From: Crocodylus rhombifer
Lineage: Eukaryota > Chordata > Crocodylia > Crocodylidae
Assembly: GCA_038503035.1 (NCBI GenBank)
Contig: JAVSML010001013.1
Span: 62,001 to 126,000 of the forward strand
DNA: 64,000 bases
Direction of reading: 5' to 3'
A program made the position numbers and the translations under genes. This document shows, in pieces, positions 21,454-33,205 of this stretch. The notes under the pieces are model-generated. The model did no database searches. It saw only the letters and a list, made by a program, of their open reading frames with translations, and was not told the origin of the DNA. Each line of letters opens with the position of its first letter. Position 1 is the stretch's first letter.

Positions 21454-23329
21454 TTGTTAACTCAAGGAGCAAAGATTGAAGGAACTGGTGAAAAGGTGAC
21501 ATCATTTCCAATTAAAAGCATTTGCCTCAGGAGACACTGCATTGTACATTTCTGCTCAAGTGTCATTCTTCTAGGATATCACAGTGGCCAAAAATGCCTT
21601 CCATTTTCTCCAGCTAGTTATTTTCATTCCTCTTGAGTAAGGACTTAGTAACCTACATCTCTATCTCCTTCAGACTGAAGTATGGCAATGCACTCCGCTT
21701 GAGTCTGACTCAAGGAAGTTGCAAGAGTTGCAGCAACAGTGGCCCTTCTCCTAAGCAGAGCAACCTGGTATGCATGGGACTTATCCATGCTCTTCATTCC
21801 CTCTTGCTTGAATTCTGAGTAGTTCATAGAAGCTAAGTTAGGAGAGGACAACTGTCTCGTTAGGGCCATTTACCTAAGGGACTGCTGCTTTCTCCGTTCC
21901 TCCACCATATCAGTTACTCTGAAAAAGGACTTTTATCCCAAAGAAGTCCAGGTTACCATTTCAGTCACATATCTTTCCTAGTAATGGGATTTAGTTTTGC
22001 ACCAGATTAATCTGAGCTAATTCTTATTGCCTTTAGACCACATCACAAAATCAGTCAATAAGAATTAACATTACCTGGGTCAGAGACATCCAAGAATGAA
22101 GGAATGATCTACCAGCCCCATTCCTCATTAGGATAGAGAAGGGAAGAGAGGTCTATACTGGAGGTATGAATGATGTGTTTTAATGCTTGTGAAGCCCTCA
22201 AGAATAAATAGAGTTGGGTGCTAGAGAAATGCCTATACATTAAAAAAGCATTCTTATGTTTCCCAAATGATGCTACCTGTCCTTTGATGATGTGTGACTG
22301 CAGCACATACTTGGACAGTCGGGAAGATGGCTTGGGGTGGAAATCTATGCCACACTGATGTGATGGCAGTTTCTGTCCATGAATAAAACAATAACCCAAG
22401 TCTATAACAAGAACCCAACATCCTTGAAAATTATTCAGAGGGGAAAAAAAAACAGCACCTTCTCTGGAAAGGAAATGCTATTCGTTCATTTGCTCTGTAA
22501 ACAAATTGTATGTCCGGAAGGTACTGCTTGAGTATATAAAATATTAACACATAAATACCTGATAGATACAAAGAAGACATCTAAATTTATATTCAGATGT
22601 TACCTGAAGCAATAAGAGGCCCTTATGGTTCGATGAGTCTTACGTTAAATATAAAACAGGACAAGACAAATTAGCCATGAAGGCATTGCAAGAGATTGAG
22701 TTTAGGTCTAGTATCATTATTTTAGGATGGTTTTTGCAGAATGTTATTACTGAGCACATGCAAATACTTCAATAATTGTCTACTTTACAGTCAAATTAGT
22801 ACATTCAGCAGCTGAATTGGTTAAAGAAAATCTGAATACTGCGATAGACACATCTCATAAGAAGAAAGTGGTAATGTCTATCGGGAAGAACTTTTCCACA
22901 GGCATGTTTGGTATATTCAAACACGCTATATAAAAAATGTGGTAGCCCAATCTGGTAGACCTATCCATAGATGAAATGTGATCCATCTTGAGATTCGGCC
23001 AACACTTCCCACAGGAAGAGACAAGAGCAGGTAGACAACATTTCGCACAAGCTATGCCATAGCTTGAGGACTTTGTTCATAGCACTACTGAACTCAAAAC
23101 CAATGTCATTTTGAAGAGATTCTCAAACATATCAACCAGTGAGTGTTCATGCCACATGCATCATGTTTCTTTCCTGTGGAACATGATCCCTGGGAACATG
23201 GAACAAAACCTAAGATCCTTCCCCATCACTAAGCAACAGAATTAAGTACCCTCTTGCTTTTTCCCCTTGGGCCCCAAGGTCTGCCCAATAATTATCTTTC
23301 AACACAAGAGATGGTGATAAGGGCACTTT
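21454..23329. other. Unique sequence, no gene seen
   Basis: About 1.9 kb of moderate AT content. Short frames on both strands carry no family features, and no element ends were recognised. Confidence 0.4.
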
Positions 23330-23450
23330 CCTGGCAAATGAGGAATGTGAGTTTGAATCTCCTTATGCTGAGAGAGGCTTAGAAACAGGTTCTTACATAT
23401 ATGAAGCAACTGCTCTGCCCACTAGACTACTCTGTGTCACTACCACAGGT
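23330..23450 (-). mobile_element. MIR-like tRNA-derived SINE
   Basis: On the minus strand GAGTAGTCTAGTGGGCAGAG resembles the MIR/tRNA A-box region (GTGGTCTAGTGGTTAGAGCA type). GGAGATTCAAACTCACATTC follows where the B box (GGTTCGAATCC type) is expected. Degenerate; no functional tRNA fold is expected. Confidence 0.6.
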
Positions 23451-24398
23451 GTGATGGGCTGTATTCTGGAGTGAAAGTGCTTCAAGACTGTACAGGAGTA
23501 AAGCACTCCCATCTGGATTCACTGGATCTTGAAGTGACAAAGTTGTCAAATGAACGGGGCTGTGTCACGTGCCTAAGATGAAAGGAGGAAATCACTCACA
23601 GTCTTCTGCCTTGTACTTCCTATTGGTTAATTGACAGCACTTCCCTGTTCAACATTGAGCTGCTCTAGTTGACTTATAGGGAAGTCCAGACATCTCCTGA
23701 TTCAAGGGAATCCCAGGCTCTTAACCTTGACAATTTGAAACAGCTCAGGGCACCTGTTTTTTAGGTGTTGCAAACCTAACTAGAGGGAGCAACAAGAAGA
23801 ATTTGGATTTGGCCCTTAGCGACTTTGCCATCTCCAAACCCACAAGCAGACTGGGTCTGCCAGGTAAATGGCACTTCCTTGTAGATAAGTTCAGATGTGG
23901 TCCCTGCCCAACAAAACTCACATTATTTTAGACGTGATACAACAAGTGAGCATAATAAAACAGTACGGATGGGATGGACATCTAGATAGATGCCTGGATA
24001 TCCAGATTCCCAGACAGAGGGATTGATAAATAAGGGAGGATGATTTTCTCACTTATTGTGGAGTTGTGGAAGAAGTGAGTCTGAAGGAGTGCTTCGATAA
24101 GACAAACCAAGAGGTCATACATAACTCATGCTTTATTCTTGATGATATCAGTGGTAAAAGCTGATGTACAAAGACAAACCAACACTCGCTCTGCTTCTGT
24201 ACCTTGCCCCTAAAGGTGGGCAGGGCCAATGTCTCAGAGCCTGGCATAAATCTTTCTGATTCTCTGCCTCAGTTTACTGTACCTACTGCAATTTAGCTGT
24301 AAGAATTGCCACTTCAAAGATAACTTCCTGACCATTCAGACTGTGAAGTTCAAATGGCTGCCATATAACTAAAACCTGGACTATACTCTTTTCTGTAT
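23451..24398. other. Unique sequence
   Basis: Nothing recognised. Confidence 0.4.
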
Positions 24399-24630
24399 GT
24401 ATAGATTAGATATTAGGAAAAATGTTCTCAGCAGGAAGGTAGTAAAGCACTGAACCAGGTTACCCAGAGAGGCAGTGTGACCTCCAACCTTAAAGATTTT
24501 TAAGACCCAGATCGACAAAGCCTTGGCTGGGATGATCTAGTTGGGGCTGGTCCTGCTTTGAGCAGAGGGTGGACTAGATGCAACCTCCTGATGTTCCTTC
24601 CAACTTTAATTTGCTATGATCCTGTGTTTC
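24399..24630 (+). mobile_element. CR1 3' end, plus orientation
   Basis: TTAGATATTAGGAAAAATGT, AAGCACTGAACCAGGTTACC, GATCTAGTTGGGGCTGGTCC and TTCCTTCCAACTTTAATTTG are in order for a sense CR1 3' region, ending CTATGATCCTGTG. It retains only the last codons and the 3' UTR. Confidence 0.9.
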
Positions 24631-26203
24631 CATAGCATTCAAATATAGTTCCACCTCTGTGATAATTTGATGTCTGGCATAATCAAAAATTCCCATTGCC
24701 CTATGTGAAGGTTGCCCATATGAGTTCTCCCACAATTTCAGTTCTTACCCAAGGCAACAATCAGAGGCATAAAAACTTATATTTGCAACAGTCTCTTCTA
24801 TTAAATTGGACAAAAATATATCCCTCTCCACTTGACTACAGGGATGTGGAACAGACCCTATGGTCAGTGAGCTTTGTCACTGTGTTTAGTCAGTCTCCCA
24901 GGGTCTCAATGGTTCTCATGCCTGTAGGTGCCCATTTACTTGAATGCTATGTTCTCTTCAGTTCTTATAAGTAAACCTGGGTAACGCTACTTGTGCAGGA
25001 AGTTGTGATGACTCAGTAGCATCATCTGCCCCTTTGGAGTCAGCCCAGAGTCTAGGGCACAGGACAAGGAAAAAGAAGACAATGGCTACTAAAGAGGAAG
25101 ACATTATACTCGATTAGACACACACCCTCTGCAATTTTTAGCAGCAGTGGAGAATGCAGGTGCCAAGTTCAGAGCTGTTTAAGAATTGCCAAGGGGTTGT
25201 TTAAAGCTGTGCAGAGATTTTGGCAAGAAATCTTTTTTTTGTTATAGAGGCTGTGCAAAGAGGCATGATTGGGAAGAAGAAGTCACCATGATGCCTGTGT
25301 GGAGTGAAGACTCAGATGCCAAGCTGCAGTGTGTTACAGAGGTATCTTTCTTCTGTAAAGGTCATCACTCTTTAGTCAATACTTATTAACCTGTGTAATA
25401 AGTGAAGACAAGCTTTACTTGACAGATGGGAACCATTCTCACCAGGGAGCTTACCGTTCTCTAAAAGACAACGTCCCTTATTTTTTCATACTTCAAAGGG
25501 AAATGTAGATGTAAAGAAATACAGTCAATATGCTTCCTACATGACATGGGGCTCATTTTTGTTCAGTATGAGAGAGATTCATTTTTCAAACTTTTAAATG
25601 AGTTGAAGTTGTAGAAATTCTATCGAAGTCAAATGCATCGGTTTCTCTCTATTTCAAATGTTTATTTCAGCTAAAATGGAAGAGAGTTTTGAAGGAAAAT
25701 TCCATTTTAAATAAAGAACTCAAACTAGTTCTTTTAGAGGATATTGAAATGAAATATGTCTAATTTCTCAATCCCCCCCCGCCAAAAACAAACAAACAAA
25801 ATAGAATCAATTAATGAAATATTTTGGTGTCACTGAAGCAGCCTTTTACCTCTGAGAAACTGCTCCGTTTCCTGGAAAGTATCACCCATTTCCACTCACT
25901 AGGCTTCCTACTCGTCTCATCAACACCTGCTTTTCGTTACCTGCCAATTCCTCCTGCTTTACATTGGCACAAAGACAAAATAAGGGCCATTATTTCTAAA
26001 AATGTTGCTAACATATTTTATGACATGATTACTCTGGCCCAAATTCCCAACGTGTGTAAATTGGCACCGCTCCATTGAAATCAGATTATACAACATCTTT
26101 CTTGAGGCCTGAAGGGATCCTATTGCTTTTCACAAACAAGTTGGGAAGCTTTGAATTCTAGATGTAGCAGCCCTTTGGAGGCATGCTGGCTGGGAACTTT
26201 TGG

Positions 26204-26230
26204 AATATATATATATATATATTTTTTTTT
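26204..26230. repeat. (TA)n followed by poly-T
   Basis: About nine TA units and then a T-run. Confidence 0.95.
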
Positions 26231-26384
26231 GCATATTTGTTCAATCAAAACATGGAAATATTTCCATGTCAACACAATGCTTGTTGGCAAAGTTTATTAG
26301 GTTCAGGATGGAATTTCTTCCCATGGCCATTGACCTCCTAGGAAAGTGTCCCAACTACCACATTGCTGACCACTCTAAGATGAG

Positions 26385-26411
26385 TCTCTCTCTCTCTCTC
26401 TCTCTCTCTCT
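26385..26411. repeat. (TC)n microsatellite
   Basis: About 13 TC units. Confidence 0.95.
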
Positions 26412-27459
26412 GCTCTTTCATGGAAGCATTTACTAAGAGTCTTGTTAGACGTTACCGTGTGAGCTGCACAAGTGTAGCTGGATGTTAGTGCTTGCTTGAG
26501 TTTGGAGCCTGGAGGATTGAATGGTAAGAATTCACCCTTCGCTCCCCTTGCATCCCTGGGGCTATCACCCAACCCTTGGAGTTCACCCTAACCCCCCGCC
26601 ATCTGTAGGGTCCCCCGCCGCCCCCCTGTCCCTCTGCTGGTATGGCTACACCTTACGTAACCCAAACTAGATGAGAGACAATCCTGCCCTGAAGTCAGTT
26701 ATCTTTGGGCCACCTATCAAGTGCTTAAAACTAATTTCAGATGTCAACATGCAGACAATTGAGGTGGTAAGAGCTCCAGAGGACACCAAGAATTACTGGG
26801 TAACATGGCCTTGATTCTGCATTTCCTCCCAATGCAGAATGAAAAAATATTTTTAGAGGGTTTATAACACAGGGAAGCCATTTCATAGCCCCCTCCATTC
26901 AGAAGTGTGGGGTTCTTGACCCATCTCTGTTACTTTTGGTGTTTGTGGGCAAATTACTCTTCCCGTTTGATCTAAATGGTGGCACTGATGCTTACTAGAG
27001 CCCCAGAGAGGAGTCTAGCCAGAGGGATAGACAGAGGGTAGGAAATCTGTCTGTTAATGTCATCTTGCAATTGAGAAGCATCATGACAAATTCGGTAGCT
27101 ATGAAAGAGTAAGATTAGCAAGGATAAAACAACAGGAGACCTCAATTTTTATGCTCCAGGTCATGAGCTATTAACCAGATGGTGTCATGGAAAAGAAAAA
27201 GAAAAGACCTCCTTTCCTCCTCTCCCCCAAGACTAATATTGAACAATTCGATTGGTTGGTCTGTCCACCTTTCTCCGAAGCATCAAGCATTGGTCTTTCC
27301 TGGGGGAAAGGACAATGGACAAGAGAGACTCGGGTGTTATTTCTTTTGTGTCTCCACAGGAATAGTGTGGGACAGACAGATGGATGCACAGTTTGGAAGG
27401 AGGGCTACAGAGGCTGTTTTGGAGAACTCGAATCTATGGTGAACAGCTCTCTGCCTCTG

Positions 27460-27760
27460 GGTTAAACAAAGTTTTGCCATCCTCAGCCTCTGAAGTGATT
27501 AAATTTATTCCAGTGTCATTACAAAATGGAATTAGAAGAAATTCATGGAGCCTCAGTAGCCCGGGGGTGGTTTCAGCGGCTGCGGTGACACAGCTCTAAT
27601 AACGAGGACTGAAAATGACATGTCATTATTACAGTTGGTGTTGCTGTTGATTTACGTCAGTGCATCAGTTCCATGGCAGCCATCATTCAGTTTTATGCTG
27701 ATTTCCTGGCGTGTATTTCCAGGCATGTAAATGTTACTGAGAATTTGGTATCTGCTGTCG
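27460..27760. promoter_or_regulatory. Candidate conserved non-coding element
   Basis: A repeat-free, complex stretch with dense transcription-factor-like words (AAGTGATTAAATTTATTCC, TGTCATTATTACAG, TTGATTTACGTCAG). No open frame of note spans it. Conservation is guessed from composition and was not tested. Confidence 0.3.
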
Positions 27761-27935
27761 GGTCATAAAGAGAGACCTATTGTGCCCATCTCCTCCTGCG
27801 ACGGAAGGAGGTTGGAAAAGGGAAAGTTTGTGAAAATCAGAGGCATGAGGCTCTGGAAATAACTTCCTGCAGGGGTTAGTGGGGGCAAAAAGAAAAAACC
27901 TAACAGCTTTTAAAAAATGAGTTTGCAAAGTTGCC

Positions 27936-28010
27936 TGTGATAGCCAAGCACTGGACTTGAATCAGGAGGTCTGTGGCACTTCTACTTTCCTATGACTAAA
28001 CCTACTGAAT
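27936..28010 (+). mobile_element. MIR-like SINE fragment
   Basis: GTGATAGCCAAGCACTGGAC followed by TTGAATCAGGAGGTCTG resembles the MIR region 'AGAGCACTGGACT..GAATCAGGAGACCTG'. Short fragment. Confidence 0.5.
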
Positions 28011-28135
28011 TGCATCACTCCTGCTCCACTAATGTGGGCCCTTCATAGACCCTTACAGTCCTCATCCGCTCTGACACTGTCGGAAAGGAAAGGGAGATGC
28101 TAGCTTGATGCTTCAAGTTGGTTTTTCTTCTAAGG

Positions 28136-28416
28136 CAGTGGATCTCAGCCTTCTTATACTCAAGGCAACCCCTCAGAAAATGCCCATTCTTTTCTTTCAC
28201 TTGTTTTTTGACTATAGAAAAACTTTAGAACAACTCTTTCTGTTGCAAAGGATTCAGACATACCCCCACAGCTCACCATGATTTTGTACTATGGATTCCT
28301 ATTTGAAATCTCTGGGTTCATCTTGTGAATTATGTGCAAGTGTTTGCATGCCTAATTGTGCTAATATTGCACCGCAACTCTTAAAGGATAGTGCAACACC
28401 CTGGTTGAGAGCCTTG
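28136..28416. mobile_element. Non-autonomous hAT element, 281 bp, with TSD
   Basis: Left end CAGTGGATCTCAGCC; right end reverse-complemented CAAGGCTCTCAACC. Flanks TTCTAAGG (28128-28135) and TTCTAAGC (28417-28424) match at 7 of 8, a typical hAT duplication. The interior is AT-rich with no coding. Ends are of the same type as the 4272 element, but the interior is not obviously related. Confidence 0.82.
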
Positions 28417-28424
28417 TTCTAAGC

Positions 28425-28775
28425 TTATAGACAAATGGACAATTATAGTGAAGGCAAGGACTTAATGAACATAATTTGCTCCGTAGTTATTGCTCCTGTT
28501 GACATTCTTACCCCATGGGAAGTGGAAGCTAAACCACAGTAAATTAGGCCTCTTTAACTGAGGGACAAACTACCACAGTGAACCTAATACTCCCCCCAAG
28601 GAAAGAACATGCATATAGATAGTTACCATGCAGTTGATGCTCAGGAAATCTCTGCTGCCATTTATCTCATGGCAAGTTCTTCATTTGTCCATCCCTTATT
28701 GAATGTTTCCAATTAAATTAAGCCTATCTAAAGCTTTTACAAATTCCCTGAATCTTTTGGCCAAATTTGTGAATC
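28425..28775. other. Unique sequence
   Basis: Nothing recognised. Confidence 0.4.
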
Positions 28776-28936
28776 CAGAGTCACCCACCCTGATGATCTT
28801 CAAAAAGGGTCTTGTCACCCACCTTGCTGAGGTTATCTGACCCTAGCAGTCTTTCCTGCCCAAGTGCAGGCGGGACTGGACCCGATGATCTTGTCAGGTT
28901 TCTCCCAGCCTCTAACATCTAGGAATCTAGTAATCT
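28776..28936 (+). mobile_element. CR1 3' end, plus orientation
   Basis: CTGATGATCTTCAAAAAGGG, CTGACCCTAGCAGTCTTTCC, GGACTGGACCCGATGATCTT and CTAGGAATCTAGTAATCTA match a sense CR1 3' end. Related to the copy at 21306. Confidence 0.85.
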
Positions 28937-29319
28937 ATAAATAATATCTGTGTTTTTTGCTATTAACACCCTGGTAAGGTGTACACATGTAAAGTCTTTC
29001 TCCTTAGTCCACATCTCTGTAGCTTTTAATCAATTATCCGGCTCCACTGTCTGACACTAAACTTGGTTGGGAAAAGCTCTGTGGAAACACAGAAGCTTTA
29101 AGATTCTTTATAAGACACGGTGTAACCTCTAAACTCCAATGTTATAATTGTCTGAGCACTTATAGATTTTTTTTCCTGCAGCTTTCTTTGGCTGACATAA
29201 AGGTTGACAAGTCTGGTGACACGATGGCTATTATTTCGAGTAGTTTCTAAACAATATCATTTTTGTGCCTTTCTGCTTTCAATAAAATTATAGGTTTCTT
29301 TATTTTTTATGAAACAATG
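28937..29319. other. Unique AT-rich sequence
   Basis: Nothing recognised. Confidence 0.4.
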
Positions 29320-29720
29320 GCTCTCAGCTCCCCTGTTACATTTCCCGGGCAAATTTCCGATGAGGCTGCCATGTCTCACCATCAATGCAATTATCGTTGT
29401 TGACGTCAATGGAGGCATCAGCAATGCCAGTGTCTCAACTCATGCTGGCATTTGAGAGGATGGAGTTATAAACACTGGTCTGGTTATTTAGCCTGCCTGT
29501 GTTAAAAAAAAAAAAAATACAATGAAATAAAATAAGCTGCTAATTCAAAATGTATCCAGATAAATAAGAGCAATATTTATAGGAATGCACGGGCGAGAGA
29601 TCAGCTGTGAATGTGAACGAGGTGCTGATAAATTCTCATTACCTGCTTGGGGCTGACAACTGAAATGACCTGCTAGGCATCTGCTGGAAATTTAATCTGG
29701 TACCTGCAAGTAACAGACAT
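29320..29720. promoter_or_regulatory. Candidate conserved non-coding element
   Basis: Complex, repeat-free sequence apart from an A-run near 29504-29516. It has homeobox- and CRE-like words (ATGCAATTATCG, TTGACGTCAATG, GCTGCTAATTC, GATAAATTCTCATTA). No exon-like frame. Conservation untested. Confidence 0.3.
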
Positions 29721-30399
29721 CCCATGGAAAAACACATACACACAGATGTAAGGTTTTACTTAATATTTAAGCATTCCATCACTTTCCAGTGATGTTTAGA
29801 GAGGAGCTGTCAGTTTTATGCTCACCTGAACTATACAGAACCTTTGCAAGGCCTATACCTTACTCCTCTAACCCTCATACTACTGAATGGTCTGGTTAGT
29901 ATTGGTATGCAGGCATAGCACTGATCATTAATTCAGGAATCAGATCTGCGCAGCTAGATGTGATGTAGCCTATGCAGCCAACTTCCTTCAGCTTGCGCTA
30001 AATGTATTTGTAATTTTAGAGCAGAAGGCTCAGGGTTTGAGCCCAGTGGCCACCATGAAGCTCTGCGTACTGATGGTGAGCAAGGAAGTGATAACTATTC
30101 AGTCAGAGGTGGCCACAGGGACCTTGTCTTATCATTCACCCTCTCTCTTGCCAGGTCTCAGGAGCTTTAATAACTACAGTTAGTCCTTTTTACTAAAATA
30201 CAACTCTTTAATCTTAAATCTGTCTCTCCAAGTGTTCCCTTCCTCTGGTGACAGCACAATGGATGGGGGTTTCAAAGGCTAAATGTGGTTAATTGTTGAG
30301 GACGGGAGGAGTCACAAGAATTTGGGTCCTACTCTGGTTCGCCCCCTGAGCTAGTAGGCCTTCTTGGGAATATTGCTTCATTTCCCTGTGATGCCCTTT
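29721..30399. other. Unique sequence with a possible tRNA-derived SINE at ~29995-30180
   Basis: GAAGGCTCAGGGTTTGAGCC near 30027 has a B-box-like GGTTTGAGCCC, with GAGCAGAAGGCTC before it, as in tRNA-derived SINEs. The A box is weak, so I leave it as a possibility. Confidence 0.3.
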
Positions 30400-30535
30400 G
30401 TCTGCTGTATCTGTTTAGAGTATAAGCCCTGGAGCTTGGGTTTGCTTCTATGAAACTGTACAGCACCTGCCTCCGTCTCTGTTGGAGCTCCTAGACATTG
30501 CTGCAATGCATACAATGGAATAGTAATATATGGTT
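30400..30535 (+). mobile_element. L2/MIR-type LINE 3' tail
   Basis: TGTTTAGAGTATAAGCCCTG, GAAACTGTACAGCACCTGCC, GTTGGAGCTCCTAGACATTG and AATGGAATAGTAATATA follow the order of the common amniote tail 'TGTAAGCTC..GTACAGCACCTAGCACA..GGGCTCCTAGGC..TACTGTAATA'. Non-coding. Confidence 0.7.
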
Positions 30536-31312
30536 ATGATCTTGTACTTTCTTCTTCAAAGCACCCTCTAAAAATAAACTCCCAACCAGTGGGATAACCC
30601 TAGAACACATCAGCAATGGAAACAACTTCCTTCCAGGAGATGCCGACAGCAGTGCAGAGTCCATAAGTCCAAGTTAGAAGGGCCATTGTAGGCCAGGCAA
30701 TGAGAAGAGATGTGTAAAAAATCAAGTTCTACCATCATCAAAGGACAATTTGAATTACAAAATACCATAAGAGCTGTACTTTGAGACAACATAGATCGCA
30801 AACTCCCCAAATGTAGAACCTGGGACAAAATATTGTCAAGAGTGGCCTACAAAACAGTCTTCAAGAGGAGATCGAATGAATACAGATTCTTACTCCTTTT
30901 AGGAAAAACCACCAAACTTTCCTATTCACTTACATAAAACAGGCGATAATAATGCTGACAACATCTTTTATCCATAAACCTCAACCAACCAAGCAACTTC
31001 CCCCTCACCCCTCTGCTCCCCAGAAATTAATAAAATCTATAAAAATCAAACAATAAACTTCACCCCAAGCAGAAGAGCAAAATGTTGACCCAAAAGCCAT
31101 CCTGAAGTCTATTTTGTTATTGCTCTTGATTTTGTAAAAAGGGTGCTGGGATATTATGCCGGTACACTGCAGTGTAAAACCTTAAGGTAGGTAGCTGTTA
31201 AGATATCAGGGTTGCTTGAGAGTAGGTTAGCTAGCCAGTTTTTTAGGAAGATAGAACAACCTCCCTTTTTGGTAAACTAAAATTCAAAATCAGTGCAATA
31301 CTAAAAAAATCA
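30536..31312. other. Unassigned sequence
   Basis: The A/C-rich stretch 30950-31100 (CTCAACCAACCAAGCAACTT, AATCAAACAATAAACTTCAC) has the look of a retroelement 3' region but matches nothing else in this window. No gene. Confidence 0.3.
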
Positions 31313-32580
31313 TTAGAATCATACAAAATTAGGGTTGGAAGGGATCTCAGGCAGTCATCTTGTCCCCGCCTGCCCCAACTACATCATCCCAGCCAAGGCT
31401 TTGTCTACCTAGCTCTTACAAACTTCTAAGACTGCAGATTCTATAGCCTCTCTGGGGAGCCTGTCCCAGTGCTTTACTACCCTCCTCATGAGAAAGGTTT
31501 TCCTAATATCTAACCTAAATTTCCCTGTCTGCCACTTGAGCCCATTACTCCTTGTTCTGTCGTCTGCCCCCACTGAGAATAGTCCAGCTCCATCCTCTTT
31601 GCAACCCCCTTCAGGTAGTTGAAGGCTGCTATTCAAACCCCTCTCAGCCTCCCCTTCTCCAGACTAAATAAGCCCAGTTTGCTCAGCTCATAAACCATGT
31701 GCCACAACCCTCTAACCACTGTTTTTACTCTCTGCTGGACTGTCTGCAGTTTGTCCACATCATTTCTGAAGTGGGAGACCCCAAATGGGGTGCAGTAATC
31801 CGGCTGTGGCCTTACCAGTGCTGAATAGAGGGGGAAAATCTCTTGTCTCAATCTGCTGGCAACAGTCCCACTATGCCGTTAGCCTTCTTAGCAACAATGG
31901 CACACTGATGGCTTATTTTCAGCGTACTGTCTGCTGTCACCCCCAGGTCCTTTTCTGCAGAGCTGCTGCCCAGCCAGTCAGCCCCCAGCCTGTACTGGTG
32001 CATGGGCTTGTTCCACTCTAAGTGCAGGACTTTGCACTTGTCCTTATTGAACCTCATGAGTTTACTTTAGGTCCAATCCTCCGATTTGCTGAGGTGTCTC
32101 TGAATCCTAGACCTACCCTCCAGCATATCTACTACTCCCCACAGCTTGGTGTCATCAACGAACTTGATGAGGGTGCACTTCACCCCAACTTCCAGATAGT
32201 TGATGAAGATATTGAACAAAACCAGCTCCAGGACTGACCCTAGTGGCACTCCACTTGATACCAGCTGCCAAATATGCCAATCAAGCCACTGATTACTACC
32301 CTTTGAGCCAACCATGCAGCCAGCCTTCTATCCACCTTACAGTCTGTTCATTCAACCTGTACTTCCTTAGCTTGCTTGCAAGAATGTTGTAGGTTATTTT
32401 ATTAAAAGCCTTGCTAAAGTCAAGGTATATTATGTCCCTTGTTCTCCCCACATTCTCAGAGCCAGTCATCTCATCATAGAAGACAATTAGGCTGCTCAGG
32501 CATGACTTGCCCTCGGTGAATCCGAACTGACTAATTTTTAACCACTTAGAAGAGAAGGAGGTGATTAGGAACAATGACAT
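31313..32580 (-). mobile_element. CR1 LINE, minus, ~1.27 kb
   Basis: 3' end at 31313 (TAGAATCATACAAAATTAGG) and continuous CR1 sequence through the C-terminal ORF2 region and RT domain to ~32530. A 38-bp segment near the far end (32533-32570) is inverted relative to the related copy at 34059-34096. The far boundary adjoins the shared non-CR1 block at 32588. Confidence 0.9.
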
Positions 32581-32682
32581 ACTACAAGTCACTGGCCAGG
32601 GATGACATAGAAGTAGCAATACCCAGAATGCACTGTGAAGAGCAACAGTTGGATGCCCAGGAGACCTCCAGAGAAGACCCAT
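31409..32682 (-). pseudogene. CR1 ORF2 remnants (RT and C-terminal region)
   Basis: Broken minus-strand frames. 32296-32682 contains IYLDFSKAFNKITYNILASK (RT motif A) and NEQTVRWIEGWL. 32067-32315 contains SGVPLGSVL (normally VPQG; the glutamine is replaced by leucine) and FVDDT at residues 52-56 (normally FADDT). 31848-32057 contains KDLGVTADSTL and QCAIVAKKANGIVG; 31633-31851 contains [14 protein letters not shown]. Frame changes and the VPLG substitution show that it is inactive. The N-terminal ~50 codons of the first frame are not CR1. Confidence 0.88.
32533..32570 (-). repeat. 38-bp segment inverted relative to 34059-34096
   Basis: Reverse complement of 34059-34096 at 35 of 38 positions, while flanking sequence on both sides matches in the same orientation (GACTTGCCCT...GACTGACT on the left, AATGACAT...AGTCACTGG on the right). 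Confidence 0.85.
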
Positions 32683-32690
32683 AGAGATTA
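32588..32690 (+). repeat. Local repeat (GTCACTGGCCAGGGATGAC), copy 1
   Basis: GTCACTGGCCAGGGATGACA, TAGAAGTAGCAATACCCAGA and GCCCAGGAGACC recur at 32938-33010 and, as the first ~45 bp only, at 34109-34152. It joins the CR1 block above. Confidence 0.7.
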
Positions 32691-32699
32691 TAAGGAGTA

Positions 32700-33205
32700 C
32701 GGGAGGGTTGGTTTTATGAGATGGGGCTAGAAAAGCTAGGTTTGTTTACCTTTCCATGACCAAGGTGAGGCGGTATGATTGCGCTCTACAAAGCAATTGA
32801 AAGGTAAAAGCCAGGGAAGGAAGATAATTGTCTAAGCTAAATGTCAATTTTGACATAAGCTAAAAAAGGGTAAACTGACCATGAATAAATTTGGTTTAGA
32901 AATTAGAAGATGTGTTAATGGCATTATACTAGACATGATCAGGGATGATCTGGGAGTAGCAATGCCTGAAGTGTGCTGTGAAAAGCAGAAGTTTGAAGCC
33001 CAGGAGACCAACATGCACATTGCTTGGATACCATGAGAAAAGTTTCCAGCCTGCTGGTTGTGTGGAAGGGTTATCCATGTAGTTTCGCTTAGAACAGGTT
33101 AAACAGTCACTTGTACAGGGATGACTCTTCCTTGAGAGACCTGAACTCAGTGACCCTGGGGGGCTCCTTCAAATCATTTATTCTTATGCTACTGATGGCT
33201 ATTAC
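32700..33205 (+). mobile_element. CR1-type LINE 3' region, plus orientation, disrupted
   Basis: GGGCTAGAAAAGCTAGGTTT, AAAGGTAAAAGCCAGGGAAG, AAACTGACCATGAATAAATT and GGTTTAGAAATTAGAAGATG match the C-terminal/3' region of an older CR1 group. CTGAACTCAGTGACC and CTTATGCTACTGATG near 33140-33198 resemble its 3' end. Copy 2 of the local repeat lies inside (32938-33010). Confidence 0.65.
32938..33010 (+). repeat. Local repeat, copy 2
   Basis: TGATCAGGGATGATCTGGGA, GTAGCAATGCCTGAAGTG, GAAAAGCAGAAGTTTGAAG and CCCAGGAGACC match copy 1 at 32588-32690 with substitutions. Confidence 0.65.

Larger units (their letters stand above)
24631..27459. other. Unique sequence with two microsatellites
   Basis: No gene recognised across 2.8 kb. 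The AT-rich stretch 25560-25770 has TTTCAAA/TTTTAAAT-type repeats that may be MITE debris. C-rich runs occur near 25774 and 26593-26625. Confidence 0.4.

Noticed and set aside
30020..30045. Functional tRNA gene at the GGGTTTGAGCCC block
   Set aside because: No complete cloverleaf: acceptor and D arms could not be paired, so at most a tRNA-derived SINE.
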